A stretch of 64,000 nt of DNA from Crambe crambe (GCA_963924555.1 OZ004585.1:4105488-4169487); one strand, 5' to 3'. Numbered from the stretch's first letter, positions 24,415-38,700 are shown. Made by a program: numbers and translations. Notes: generated by a model not told the origin, from the letters alone.

Positions 24415-24760
24415 CTATAAGCACCTGATCATACACCATACATAACTCTGTCAGAGATAAGGAATCAAGAATTTCTGATCTTTGACCTGAAGAAAAATAA
24501 TTAGCAAGAGTCATGATTATGCAGCTACTGTATATCATGCTCAGGTCTACATTTTTCTTGGTAGCTAGTTCTTTATCAGTTTGAATGCATGGAAAAAGAC
24601 CTCTGGTTCTTTTCTTCTTGATGTAAAAAATCATCAAATTATGACGATACCCATTCCTAGCAGTACCACAATGCTGATAGTATCTGAAAATCCAATAGTA
24701 ACTGCTGAAGAATCAGTGGTAACTCTTGAAATGTGTCTACTGGAACCTGAAGATAATAAA
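24415..24760 (-). pseudogene. RTK relic: juxtamembrane and transmembrane exons
   Basis: Matches the small juxtamembrane exon (around 24430-24490) and the transmembrane exon (around 24550-24748) of RTK-A/B, including FYIKKKR, GLFP and QTDKEL on the minus strand and one copy of the stalk repeat. The transmembrane part is shifted out of frame relative to IKKKR. No kinase exons follow to the left, so this is a truncated dead copy. Confidence 0.75.
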
Positions 24761-24767
24761 ATATGAT

Positions 24768-24857
24768 GAAATAGCCTGCTCTTCCCCAGGCGATTCCACA
24801 CGCAATAATAATTGCTATAGTAATTGCATGTGGAATCACCTGGGAACGAGGCTATGC
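24768..24857. repeat. Short palindromic MITE, copy 1
   Basis: 'tagcctgctcttccccaggc' pairs with 'cacctgggaacgaggcta', and 'gattccacacgcaat' with 'attgcatgtggaatc'. The sister copy is at 25708-25799. Both lie within the RTK relic. Confidence 0.65.
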
Positions 24858-24986
24858 TGAAAATATGGATGCATAATTATAATAGCTAAAATAATACTGT
24901 ATGTGCTTGAAACAATAAAAACAAAGCAAACAATGAAACCAAACTAAAAAAAAATTCAGATAGCTATGTACAAAGTAAATGTACAT

Positions 24987-25553
24987 AAGGTAGGCGGGGG
25001 TAACTCCGAACAAACTTTCAATTGGGGAGGATAAGTTTGGAATGGAAGCAGCTATGATCGAGCAGCAACATTCAAAAAGAAGCTGAACTCTCCATCTATC
25101 AAGGCCCCAAAAAGTTATTATTTTAGCACTTACTCTTGTGAAGTTATCGGGAAAAATTCATAGCTAGAACTGAAACTTTACTTCACAATCTCGTGCATTT
25201 CAAGCAGGCATGATTGAATATCAAGAGAGCGCAGGAAAAAAGTGCATGTGTATCAGATAAACCAAGGTCACCTCTCTTTAAAATTTTCATGTTGGGTTGC
25301 TAGCTAGCTCTATCAGAGATTTCTACCAGTAGAGTCCGGAGTTACCCCAAACTGCAATTTTATGCGACGATTTAGATTTCAGGGCACGATGCAGTCCAGA
25401 ACGGCGGAAGAAGAGTTTAGCTAACCATGCATTTAAACAAGTAGCAGTTATAGTTACTGCAGGTATAAAGATTGCCTCTCAATCTTTGTAGTTTCTGAAA
25501 AAAAGTCAAAAGTCCGAAGTTACCCCATGTCCGGAGATGCCCCCGCCTACCTT
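24987..25553. mobile_element. 567-bp TIR element, aaggtaggcggggg ends
   Basis: The left end 'aaggtaggcgggggtaactc' and the complement of the right end 'aaggtaggcgggggcatctc' match over most of ~22 bp. Flanking TA on each side suggests a TA target site. The interior has 'gttaccccaaactgc' motifs. The element at 51426-51956 has similar 'aattaccccaa' content and related ends. It splits the RTK relic. No transposase. Confidence 0.65.
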
Positions 25554-25562
25554 ATAGGACAG

Positions 25563-25690
25563 TGTGACTTAGCTATATAAAGAAGGGGAGAAATTCCTCA
25601 CCAATAAGTGCTGAAGAATCAGTGGTAACTCCTGGAATATGTCTACTGGAAGAAGTTAAAGTAGCAGCTGTAATAGTCATAAAGATAATA
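25563..25690 (-). pseudogene. RTK relic: D3 end fused to stalk start
   Basis: Contains the D3 exon end and donor ('aaattcctcaccaat', cf. 19715-19730) directly followed by stalk-repeat text 'gctgaagaatcagtggtaac' and the beginning of a transmembrane exon ('ctggaagaagttaaagta'). The intron and most exon sequence between are missing. Intron sequence similar to RTK-B 19370-19480 continues at 25800-25950. Part of the same dead copy as 24415-24760. Confidence 0.65.
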
Positions 25691-25707
25691 AAAATAATTA
25701 TGCTGAA

Positions 25708-25799
25708 ATAGCCTCTATCCAGGCGATTCCATGTGCAAATATTATAGCTCAAGCTCAAGCTATAATAATTACGTGTGGAATTGCCTGGGGATGAGGCTA
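25708..25799. repeat. Short palindromic MITE, copy 2
   Basis: 'atagcctctatccaggcgat' and 'ttgcctggggatgaggctat' form the outer arms; the centre is 'tatagctcaagctcaagctata'-like, also self-complementary. Same family as 24768-24857. Confidence 0.65.
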
Positions 25800-26090
25800 T
25801 GCCGAAACAGGTCATTTGTAGCTAATCATTGCATGTATATTGAACTGGCTAGCTTTATCTATTATTGCTTATGGAAATATGGATGTATAATTATAGCTAA
25901 AATAATAACGGTACCATGCATGTTGAAACAACAACAACAAAACAAACAATGAAATAAGCAACCCCCCCCCCCCCCAAAAAAAAAAAAAAATTAATATGAA
26001 TGGAACCCATTATGAAAGAATTAAGCCTCTCTAATCAGAACACTTATAGCTAAAGTGTCTGTTTTGAGAGATTGATTGTGTTGTGTAGCT

Positions 26091-29000
26091 ATAATTATTA
26101 TCAGAGAGTATGATAGTACTCTCCAGGCCTGTGGCCAGCAGGCGGCTCAATGGGCTTGAACCCCCCCCCCCCCCCCCCCTTTGATGTATAACTTAGTCAC
26201 AATTTATCACTTATGCATGCATTAGTTTCCTGAATCGATAAATATTTTATTTCATGTGCATTGGAAATATCTTAGCTGAGTAACACAATAATTAGCTAGC
26301 TAGTTAATTAGTGAGCCATCCCTTTTCTAAAATCCTGGCTACAGGCCTGATCTCTAAGTAGGGATGCCCAATTGCACTAATTCTTTCATTATGCAGGAAT
26401 GCTTCTCTTCTATTATAAATGACTCCTGTCTTGAAGCTTCAATGTGCTATGACTCAAGTATGAAGAGCATAAGATAAAGCAGTGTCATTTTTCATCAATT
26501 TCTAAAATCGCTGTTTTCATCTGGTCGTTCATCGTCTTTCATGTCATTAGTATAGGTAATCACATGCGAGTACAATTTGGGTGAGAAACTGGCTAGGTAG
26601 CTAATTGCACGCAAGAAAAAGCATGTGGTAGATAACTTGTATCAGCCAGGCAGCATGTAGGAAGCTGTTAATGTCTCGCTTAGCTACATAAGCCTAGCAG
26701 GTGGCCCGTTTTAGACAGGTCATAAAAGAATGCCTGGGGCCGAGATAATGTATTAACCATATGATTATTTCAGAAATGGTTCATTCAAGTGCTGTAATTT
26801 TTATACCAAACTATTTTAAAATGGCTCCACTATAATCCTTTACCTTTATCTTGACATGTTCAAAAATAGTTTATCATTTTCCAACCATTTAGGTTTCAAC
26901 CCACAATGTTGCAGACATTAATTTTTTATAGAATATGCCCTGCCCTGTGCATGTGATTCTGGCCCCTTGCATGTGATTCTCAAACCTTGTGACCTCGCAT
27001 CTGACTGCTGAGCTTTTTCTCTTGATGTTAGTCTCTCGATGCTCAGAGCATAAACCCACGGCACTCGTCTGGTCATGAATCAAGCCTTGATGCAACACTA
27101 ATTATATCTTTGTACATGCATAACACCAGTAAAGGACTAAAAATTATACACAATTAGGTGAATGACAAATGAGCTCCATCAGCATTTATCCTTCCAGATC
27201 AGATTCATTTTGCCTCATGGAAACTCCAATGAACTGTATAGCTACAATACATGTTTGGGATTGATAGGAGGATCACAGCATCCAGTTACGAAGTAGTAAG
27301 TATCTCTGAGACTGTACCATAATTATTCTAGATTCATGAACCATAATTTTTCCCATTATTATCTGCATTACATCAAAAAAGGTGATGAACAAGTAAAGGA
27401 AAATATTTATTCTAAATATAAAAGAAAAGTAAGTAGCTAGGGATGGCTATGTGTGGTTCAAAAATAAAATTAAATAATTAAAGAATAATAGGTCAGTAAA
27501 AAAAGAATAATGAATTTATACAGCTGGAATTAAAGAATAGAATAATAGGGAAGCAAAAAAGCATAATGTGCCAGTCCGTAGTGCCATCCTTGTTGTCAAT
27601 AATTATTGTTACCCCGCAATGTTATTTTCTATGGTCGTTGTTGTAATTACTTATGGGGCTATGCCAGACTTTCTGTCGGGTTTTGAGAATAGGTAAGAAC
27701 ATGAAAAAGTGTAGAAAATGCTGCTTTACTGCAATAGCTGGTTTGTGAGAAATTTATGATGAAGACACTTCCTATAACCTTTCAGAGTTTAAAAATGTAG
27801 TAGTTTTGTGGGGGTCCATTTCATAAAATATATAAGTTGACTAAAAGTTATTGGAACCATTTAATAGCTAAATGAATTACTGAATTAACAACCAGAATTA
27901 CTGAATTAACAACCAGAATAAGCACAGGTTCTTTAAAGAGTCCTATAAATAGTGGATACATGTAAGCTATACACATAATGTAATGAACTGTTTGCATGCA
28001 GAAATGGACCTCAACACTACTTCCATGGCAGCAAACAAGGAGAACATGGTGTCACTGATGTAGATGAGACCCCTCTCTATATATCCACCAGATCAATCCA
28101 CTGTTCTGAAATATGAAGAAATTGGAGGCATGGTAGTTAGCTATTCTTAACCGGATGTTTTGGATGCATTAGTTTATCTGTTGCAAATATCCTGGAACTA
28201 TGTAGCTACCTTTGCAATATCCTAATACAACTTCTGGTGACTCTTGGCGGCCACCCTTGGACTATTGTTTTTGTCAAAGCTTAGGTCCATTACAAAGGAG
28301 CTGGAAACTATCATGGCTTCATCCCTATTCATTCAACAACTTCTCTGCACAGGAGTCGCGTTTTTTTTTTGCTGGCTTCCTTCATCACTTGCAGAGGTGG
28401 AGGAAGATCATTTCAATTGGGGGGGGGGGGGGCACTTAAATATTCTTATCATCATAATAATTACAAGCTAGCATGCAAGATATACAGTAAATTTGTGCCC
28501 CAGTGGTTCCTCTGACTTGGGAAATTGCAGCCCTAAACAGCTCCTACACTCTAAAAAAGTACTATACTAATCTATTCTCCTGCCTGTACATCCAAGACTT
28601 GAGCTTCCCAGCCATTGTGCAGCAAATGAAAAAGACTGCTACACTATTTTCAATTTTACCGCCACTTGGCACGTGCAAGCGCCTCAAGGCTTAATTGGAG
28701 ATGTAACCCACTGTCCGTGTCATTATCTATGGCCGTGTCAACAAAATTTTAATGTACATGTGGTAGCGTGCGCACGCGCAGCCCGGCAGAGGAACTTCCA
28801 ATTATGAAAATCTTTTGTACGTCCTTCGGCTTGGTCCAGGTATATTGTCAATGGTGAAAGGTTTGTCTTTACACATTTACCAATCAGTCAGTTTATGTGA
28901 CTCTACTCAGATCAATGCATTTCTGTTTCTGGATAGTTTCCAACTTCATATCTAGCCCCAGGCACTGGGGACGAGGATATCTTCATATCATATCACAGTC
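26091..29000. other. 2.9 kb of intergenic DNA, mostly repeats
   Basis: Holds a C-run at 26161-26179, a G-run at 28420-28431 and a 26560-26720 block similar to 40880-41200 ('cttgtatcagccaggcag', 'gagaaactggctaggta'). A 22-bp direct duplication lies near 27885-27925 ('ttactgaattaacaaccaga'). Frames at 26889-27098 and 28212-28694 have no recognisable domain, and no exon of the receptor family was found. Confidence 0.5.
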
Positions 29001-29073
29001 TAGTCTGGCGTAGCGGCGATACTTACAACCCATGGCCCAAGGGAAGGGAAAGGGTCGCCGCTACGCCAGACTA
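29001..29073. repeat. 73-bp palindrome sharing the upstream-block 19-mer
   Basis: Arms tagtctggcgtagcggcga (left) and tcgccgctacgccagacta (right) are exact complements; 'atcacag' flanks both sides (offset by two bases on the left). The right half resembles the blocks upstream of RTK-A, RTK-B and RTK-C. It looks like a mini inverted-repeat element about 630 bp past the RTK-C stop. Confidence 0.7.
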
Positions 29074-29704
29074 ATCACAGGTTCTCCTCAAATCTAGCTG
29101 CATACTAGATCATTTCTACTAGAGATAGAAATCAATAGGCCTACCACCAGTGGAATCAGTATTCTTCATGCTGTGGAACTGTGCAGCATCTAGCTTCTGA
29201 GTGGAAACATTTCCATATTTGCAGGCAGGCAGGCAAGAAGGTGGACTAGGCCTAGGAGTGCATTAATTAGACTGCTGGATATCCATAAACAGTTTTTGTA
29301 CATGTAGGGGTATGCAAGACTACAGTATTGTTGCTAGATTAGTCAGATGACAATGTCATACCTTACCTTTTGTGCAGACCTTTTCAATTCATGAATACAT
29401 AAATATCTTTAAAATTTTAAGTGTTTATAGTTATTGGTTTAGAGTCATTATAACTATGTAGTTATAAACAAAAATTTTAATAAGTGCAATGAAGAAACAA
29501 TGTCACAATATACGTAGCTAAGTTGACACACAGAGCTTACGTATATATATATATATCTTTACCAGCAGCAGTAATTATAATAACGTACTAGTTAGCTAAT
29601 TAATGATACAAACTGTATAAACTATTCCTGCGAAGTAGCTATAATACATAATAATTATTTACACTCAAGCACTCAAGTCTATAGCTAGTTAGTTATTTAT
29701 GCAG

Positions 29705-32700
29705 TCAGAGTTTACCAAAAAATACCGAAAAGTCTAGGTATCCAGCCACTCCTTCCAGCAGTGAGTTAATTTCCCTTACCAAATCTTCAAAACAAGGTCT
29801 TTTTTTCTGGTGATTCTCCCCAGCACTGAGTGACCAAACCATACCTGAAATAAAAGGTGCTTAGCTACAGGTCATTGGGCTACGTATTTCTGTACCATTA
29901 CCATGCAGATACATATGATTTGAAGGGTAAAATTAATTTGTGGAAGTTTTGTTCAGCTAACTGTTAAAGTTTATTATAGTTAGACTATGGCATCCATAAT
30001 ATGCTTTGAAGTTTTGACCACAATGAGGTTTTTAAAACAGTGTAACTACCAGCCATCAGGGCTCTAAACTAGGGCTGTTTTTATAGTGTCAAACTCTCAG
30101 ACCTTTCAATGGGTTTCATTGTGGTTTTAAAAGAATGCATATGAATATGATTATATTTTGCATTGCTTTAAATTTTACTAATTGGCGAGCGAAGCGAGCC
30201 ACTCTCTGGTCATGTCAACGGGAGCTTGAGATATATATACGTACGTCAATAGCTAGCGGGCATAATTAATAATACGCATGCGCACGTTTGTTTGACCTTC
30301 GGCCCCACAAATGAAACGTGCCCATCTAGAGCTTATTGCTTTCTACAGCATTTTGTCATAGAGGCGCTAAGTGGATTGTAGGCGCTTGGCTTTCTAAGTG
30401 CTAAGCATTATACAGCCTCCTATGTATACAGCTGCAATATCTTAGTAAGTCAAAGTACAAATGACTTTCACCAACTGCTTTGCTCGCCGATTGAATATGT
30501 TACACAAACATACCCTAGTAAATAGTGGTATCAAAAACTACATACTTGAAAAGTGTAGAAAAGTGCACAGAAAAAATAAAAATTAATCATATTCATGATC
30601 ACTAATTACATCCTGTAGAAACCCAACAAGAGTGCTGAATGTTTGGCAGTATAAAAGGGACTCATTGAGGCTGCATAGTGTTGTAACCGCTACTACGGCG
30701 CTTAACCACCATAGTCTAAGTTGGTTAATGCACTCAGTTGACTTCATGCAATAACCTAGCTACACTTCAAGAACATGTCAGTCACTAGCTATGGATGTTG
30801 AACCGTGATTCTAAGGCTATTCATTCTGTAGAAAAACTGATATTATTTTCATGACCAAAGGATTGAGAAGTTCCGTAGTCACACTTGTACCAACCAAAGA
30901 GAAAAATTATTATAGCATAGCTAAAGCAAAATGGACTGTCCAAACCACAGAAGTGTGCCTCACCTACTCAATTCATTGCTTGTGACAGCGTAGGCATTCC
31001 AGAAAATGAGACGGTAAACCAGTAATTTGAAAATCCAGAGAAATATTTAATTGTGTCGGACTTCCACACTGAGGGAAGTTCAATCTTATAGGGGACCATT
31101 GGAATCATCAACACTATATAATTTCTAATTAGCTAACCCTCTCTAGCTGTTATAATTTCTAGCTCTCTGATATTTCCAGTATGTACAGGCATGTAGTTAA
31201 AACTTACACATGATGATTGCAACTTGCATTAATGGGTTTCTCCAGTCTCCCTCCATTTTGAAGATATTTAACCAGGGAAAATGGATCAACAGCAGGGTAG
31301 GGGGTGTGGCCAAGGCTAAATATCTCCCAACAAGTTACTCCAAAGGACCACTGAGACAAGATAAATTAGTGTCAAAACTGTTCATCCGCTTTGTAGCTCT
31401 AATTAGTGATAATTATTATTCCAATGAATGAGGTCTATATTCTTCCTATTCTGTGCATGCATACCCACACAATGCTACTATAGCTAAGTCTATACCTATT
31501 CTTTACATAACAAGTGGCGAAAGAGAAAATTTATTAAGAAAGCAACAGATAAATGAAGTGCCATTATAGCCATACAGGTCTACCTTGTTGAGGGATGGAG
31601 CCTTCAGCTATGAAGAAATATTGGTTTAAAATGTGTCTGAAAAACCTGGATTTTAGAATGGATGCAAACCATGTCCACTTGGTCATTAATAAAATTGCAT
31701 CTTTCAAGTTTAACTTAATGAACATTATAATAGGTCCATTCTATCAGTATTTGTAATAATAAGTGCTCCTCTCTACGGTAGCTCATTTCTAGAAACCCTG
31801 ACTTATCTGGCGATGCAGCCCTATACAGATATAATCATGGAGGTAAAAAGCTCAAAGGAGACTGAGCCCACTTTGTTCATCTTATGACATGCTTTGTGTA
31901 CTCACTACGTCAGTTTTTTCAGAGAAGATCCCATCAAGAAGACTTTCCAAGGCCATCCATTTGATCGGAAGTTTTACTGAAGTTCCTTCCCCTTGTCTGA
32001 AGTAATTGGTTGAGTATACTTCTTCAGTGAGTCCAAAATCTCCTACCTTGATCACAAATTTATCATCAATCCTGCATTTCATAAATACCAGTACAATGAA
32101 TATAGCTATCAGCTCTCTAACTGCCTATTAGTAAGACTGCTATAGTGCTGTACAGCAGTAATGCATTTACAACCACTCCCTGCATGTGTATGCATGTGCT
32201 GCAAGGAGTTGAGTAGTTGGTTATGTCTGTGCCCACTGGTAATTCAGTTATAAAGTGATATTGCCTCTTATGTAAGGGAGACTATGAAGGTCCAGTCTAA
32301 GACTGTATACATAGGGGCCAAAAAGTGGCATCATTCCCCAATCTTAAAAATGAGAATGCTGACAAAATTTACTAAGCATATAGTTACTAGGTGTAAGTAT
32401 AAATCTCAAACACTGTACAATTACTGATTCCATCAGATCACAACAAGGACATCTATCACATAAAGAACTTACATGCAATTGCGGGCTGCTAAGTCTCTAT
32501 GCACAAACTTGTGTTCAGCAAGGTAACTCATTCCCTTAGCAACCTGAAGGCACATTGAGAGCAGCTTTCTCTGTGCATCTTTGATCTTTTGAAACAAAAC
32601 AAAAAACCAACGAAAAATAAAATAATTCTTTCACATAGCTACCATTTCATCTCCAGCATCTTCTGCTATTGTGAGCTGGGACCTCTCTTTCTTTAAGTAA

Positions 32701-35700
32701 GTCAGGAGACTGCCATTTGCCATAAAGGGCATGACAACATATGGCCTTTCTCCTACATCAATGCAAACCCCAATCAAGTTCATCACATTAGGGTGGTCAA
32801 ATCTCTTCATCCTTTCACTTTCTGCTATCAGGTCTTTGATATTTTTTTCTGAATAAAAACCTGAAGAATTATGTGATATTAATGCACCATCTAGTGAAGT
32901 GCTGGATTTGACAGCTAAAGAAAACTATCTCGACTGTATTGAGAATAAAAACAGGATTACAGGATACATAATAATTATTGGTTACTTTTTAAAGTCTTGA
33001 CAGCTACAATTTCTGGTGTAGTCCTTCCTTGCCATCTTGTTAGGTAACTTTTATATACCAATCCAAATTCTCCTATAATAGACAGTAAGACTTCAATTAT
33101 CATCAATGTAGCATTTAAATCCAAGTCAGGTCGTACAACATGGGAGTACAAAATAGTGCATTTAGAAATTCTTTATTATTCTGCTGACTTCTTCTGGATA
33201 CATGTGGTCTGATGAAAGTTAATGTCATGAAGATATAGTGTGCACTTGTTCAGTTAAAACATGTAGCAACCTACATACGTACCTTGTCCTATATTATGTT
33301 CCAGTTGAATGTGTCGACCAGGTATCAGCAAATTGGAATCGAATAATTTTTCGATATTAAGTTCAGATCTTCCAACTTCCAATGTTGTAGTTTTTACTTA
33401 AATAAAATAATATTTAAAAAATTAATAACAACAAACTCTTAAAATTTTTCTCAGTAGCTATTACCATAATTGGCTGTGATAGACTGTGTACAATCATCTT
33501 TTATATCATGTGACCTGAGAAAAGTAGAGAAAATTGTGCTATTAATTAGTTTGCTTCCATCTAGACAACTAGATTATGTATTGCTATATTCCCAGCCCTC
33601 ATGCTTAGAGCTCAGCATGCTCGGATTACATTTTTCTCTGCAGTTCTGTGTCAATATTTTTGATTCCCTTTGTCTTTGTCCGAAAGATTAGCAGAAGAAT
33701 CACAATGCACATTCCTAATAGTAGAATGCCAACAGGGACTGAAATCCCAATAGCAAAAGTTGAAGAGCTAAGTCTGTCATTGGGAACCATTGTGGAGACA
33801 TCTCTACCTGAAGATGAAAGTAGTATTCATTTATAATGATGCTTCAAGACACATAATTATATACTACTACAACATTTGAGTCACAGCGAGCAAGCGAGTG
33901 AGAAAGTATTCCTAAAGGCTTTTGTGCTGATATTCATTTATGCTTCAAGTCCTTAGAAGATTTTGCTGGTGAGTTTTATTATGTAATTAAGTGGCAGGCA
34001 ACTGCATACATAATACTTACCACAAAGCACTTAGATAAGCCTAGTGCCTACTTACTATCCAAAGAGGCTGTAGAAATCAATAAAACAATTACAATTGGAG
34101 CACAGTGCACTATACATGTGCAAGGCGCTACTATTGCACCACACTACATATGTATGTAGGTTTGGAGTGTAGACCTTGAGGCTAGATATTATTTATATTT
34201 TCAATGAGTCAGCTCGCTCGCTGAACTCGCTCACTGAAATGAGATGTTATGCTAACACTATAAACACTTTAGTTTTATTGATAATACTGAACTACAAAAA
34301 GCAACTCACCAATAGTTACTTGTTGAGGATCTACAGTCAATATGATAGTCCTTGTATTATTGAGTGATAAAAATTCAAGATTTTGTTCCACAATGCACTG
34401 AATAGTGTAATTTTTCTTCTCCATTATAACAGATTGGAGCTCACCAGTCTTAATCTCCAAAGTACTGCTTATGATGAAGCTGGCATAATTTTTTTCTTCG
34501 GTGGTATTAAACGCTATCCCATTCCGCTCACAGTTATTAAGACCACAAAGCGATCCATTAAAATTCCATCTCATACTGATGTTAAATCCTTTAGCATTGC
34601 ACTGAAATATTGCAGTGTCACCATTTGTTACTGTCTGGGACGAAGAAAAAACAGCTATTTCACTTCTCTCTGAAATGAAAGGTAAAAATAATTAATGTTT
34701 ATTGCATAATTGTGTCATGAGCTTACCCAACACATTGATTTCCATGAGAGGTCCTTCCACACTCAATGACTGACAACGCTGAGAATCATATGAAGAGCAT
34801 TGTTGCAAGTATAACTTACATCGAAATACCCTCTGATCAGTAGAGTTTGGTACTGGTACAGAGAGGGTTTTGTTGTCTTGAGAGAGTATATATCCATCTG
34901 ACTCTGAATCATTCATTAATTGTATTGGAGATGAGTTTACAATTTGTTCCCACGTTATAACAGTGTAAAGATTTCGTACAGTAGGCATTGGTATGGGACA
35001 CATCAAAATTGCATGTGTATTACGAAATGCATCAATGGAGTGAGTTTGATTTGATACAGTTGGAACAGCTGCATGTAGAAATAGTTCATTAGGTATTATG
35101 ATCAGCTGATATATGAAGCTTTATCTCTGGCTACTTTGTCAATTTCAGTGCACCTATCACTATGATAAATTTGCAGCAATGTAAGGATCCCCAGATTGAA
35201 TCTTGGAGAGTCTAGAATAGAGGTCTCAACGGTCAAAAACAATAACAACAACAACAACAACAAATAAACAGGTATTCTGGTACACAAGGATTATTCTAGC
35301 TGATTTTTGACTCCTTTTTGTTATTATAGTTATTCTGTTTATTATTTCTAGAACAATAGCTACATGATAGCTATAATAAGGAAACAAAATTTAATTTGGA
35401 GTGAAAAAGAGTGTATTTTGTGTTATCAAATTGAAGTGAATTTTATCTTCTGGTAATTTTCAGGTATAATTCTTTCTGCTCCAATAATGTACTAGCTATA
35501 CAACCAGCATCACTTACTAACATAGCAGTTATTCTACTCCACCCTTCCCACTTGAAGTATGCGTACTTGCCCATCCCTTTATACCATTATTATAGAGAGG
35601 GTAGCTACCATAAAAAAAAATTTAATAATAAAATAGGGAAAGAAAAATGATTTCATTTCTCTTTACATATAATTATCACATACGCTTACCCAACACATTG

Positions 35701-38700
35701 ATTTCCATGAAGGGTCCTTCAAAATTTGATAACTGATAATATTCAGGATCAGATGGTGAGCATCGTCGCAAGTTTAGCTTACATCGAAATACCCTCTGAT
35801 CAGTAGAGTTCAGTACTAGTATGGAAAGGGTCCTGTTGTCTTGAGAGAGTATGTATCTTCCTGAGTCTGAATCATTCATTAATGGTATTGGAGTTGAGTC
35901 CACTATTTGCTCCCATATAATAGTGTGTATAGTAGGCAGTGGTATGGGGCATGTCAACACTGCATGTGTATTACGGAATACACCAATGAAGAGAGTTTGA
36001 TTTGATACAGTTGGAACAGCTGCAGCATAATTATAGCATAATTAAAGATGTATGAAGTGCCATTTGCTAGGTTGAACAATGGTTAGAATACCTGTGCTGG
36101 ATAATGCATAAAATTCTTGGCTCAAATAATTACTCTGGAACTGAAACTTTGTTTAATTTCATAGATATCAAGTGATACCGATACTATTTTCCCTAAGTTC
36201 ACATTGTTGTGAATTTTTTGCTTTATATAAATTTCAGGGAAGGAGAAAAAGTACATAATGACTTACCTAACACATTGATTTCCATGAAAGGTCCTTCAAC
36301 AGTTGATAACAGACAACGCCGAGGAGTAGATGGAGAGCATTGTCGCAAGTTTAACTTACATTGGAATACCCTCTGATCAGTATAGTTTGGTACTGGTACA
36401 GAAAGGGTTTGGTTATTCTGAGAGAGTATGTATCCTCTTGACTCTGAATCATTCATTAATGGTATTGGAGTCGAGTCCACTATTTGCTCCCATATAATAG
36501 TGTAAGGACTGTGTACAGTAGGCAGTGGAATGGGGCATGTCAACATTGCACATGTGTTATGGAATACATCAGTGGAGAGAGTTTGCTTTGATACAGTTGG
36601 GATAGCTGCAGTAATAGCAATAGTTTCATAAACAGTTAGTTATTTGAACTTTAGCTAGGACAATATAATTATGCAACATTTGAATGCAAAACTTGAAGCG
36701 AGCGAGCAAGTACATGCAGTGCATCTGATGTTAGAGCTGATATGCTCCATTATTATTCTTGTTCTTTTAGACAACCATACGTATCTCATGAACCACTCAA
36801 GCTACAGCAAGTATTTTGATAAATTCACTCCAATTCTACCAGCTAAGATCTTTTCTACTCATCAATCCTCAAAAGAGTCAAAAAAGAGACACTCTATAAC
36901 CAAATTTTTGTCTATTTTGATAATGGCCATGCATTGTAATTGATCGAAATTATATATTGCTTTCTCTATAATATAGCTGTCTCTTCACATCTGCTGGATT
37001 TTACGATCCATCTACATACCATGCAATTTCATATTCATCTGCTTCCTTGACCTTCAATAAAGCTGAACACTTCCAAGTTTTTAATATTTGCTTGTAAAAT
37101 TATCATTGGGCTGCTAAAGTTTAGTATTGCTATGCCATTGAGCCGGCAAAAAAAAAAATTCATTTGTCCCTGCATACACATAGAAAGAATGAACTCCTGC
37201 ATTTATGTATACATACATACATAGAGAGAAAAAAGACCAGGAACAAGTGAGGGAAAAAACATTTCAGTGTAGCTAATAAAAAGAACAAAGTAAGCAAACA
37301 AGGTGAGGGATGATCTTCTGTATATCCAGCCAACAATCCCTACATCATACGTCAGCTGTAAGCTATGGGTAGCTACATAGCTTCAGATAATACTAGCTAT
37401 ATGGATTGTTGGTTGGATATACATACAAAACAAAGATTGACCCCCTTTTTGAGCAATGGAGACTCGTACTTTTTTTTCATTTCATGAAATGTTTTCCCTC
37501 ATAGCTACGTGATGTTTGCAATGAAACCAACATCAATGGCAGTGATAAGAATATAATAACAAAACTAAACTTTTCTGAGTAAAAACCATAGTAAAGTTTA
37601 TCACAGCATGCTGCTTTAGTGCAATACAAAATCATCATCCTTACTAAACAAAGGAAATAATTATTAAAACATGCATAAAATAATCAAACCCCACACTATA
37701 CAGTGTATTGATGAAGAAAGAAACTTGTGAACAGTTTCTTAGTTGGGAATTTTCAATAGTCAATAACAGAGTAACTCTGTTTTTGTATCTCACTAGGGCA
37801 GGGGTCTTAATCGACTAGCTGCTATGATCTGAGTGCCATGAAGCTCTAAGCATTGATCTTCGGCTCATTTTATCCTGAGCTCTCAAGAAATTAACTAGCT
37901 CTGGCCAGACTGACCACATGCTTGCTATTTTCAGTGGCTATAATGGCATGCCAGACCTTTCAAACAAAGATTTTGCATGTACTTTCCCACATATACCTCA
38001 TGGGATTCTTTACATGTATGGTGGAGACTAGAGTCAACAACATTGAATTTCAGCAGAGGCAACTGTAGTTATGGTAAGTTGCAAAATTAACTCTTTAAGG
38101 ATGCATGCATGTACTCATCATAGGCATTCATGACAGACTTATCATGAAGGCCATAACCGCAATGCTCATGAAAGTTCATTACTACTCTCTTGTAGACACA
38201 GCTCTATATTCATGTCAGAGTGTAGTCACATGTACTTTGTATGTACATACTATGTACTATGTACTCTACTGTATGTACAAGCTCATAAGTTAACAGAAGC
38301 TCATAACCACACTTTTAACTGTACTCTGCCCTGATCAACACTAAAACAGCAGCCAGAGGAGGAATGGATATACTTATTCCCCTGTGACAGCTAAATACTC
38401 CTCAATGATTTGAAATTGTTCTCCATCACAGATCTCTGAACTTTTTGGACTGTATGTAGCTATTGAGTTCAGTTTGCCTCTAAATAGGCCATCATGTGCA
38501 AACTGCATACACATCAACATCTCCCCAATGCTTCTTGCCCTATACCCATCACTCCATGAGCTCAGACTAGCCCTACCCATTACTTGATGGAGTTGTTCAT
38601 GACCCTCAGAAACTCATGATGAGTGTTCATGAATCTCACCAATTTTTCATGACAAGTTCATACGTGAGTCTCAAGTTGTTTTGTACCTATAGCTATACGT

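Noticed and set aside
28212..28694. Overlapping plus-strand frames of 63-75 codons
   Set aside because: No motifs, frames run into a poly-G tract, and no homology seen within the window.
38374..38580. 68-codon minus-strand frame inside RTK-C intron 1, considered as an extra exon
   Set aside because: No Ig-like pattern, and RTK-C already closes its frame without it.
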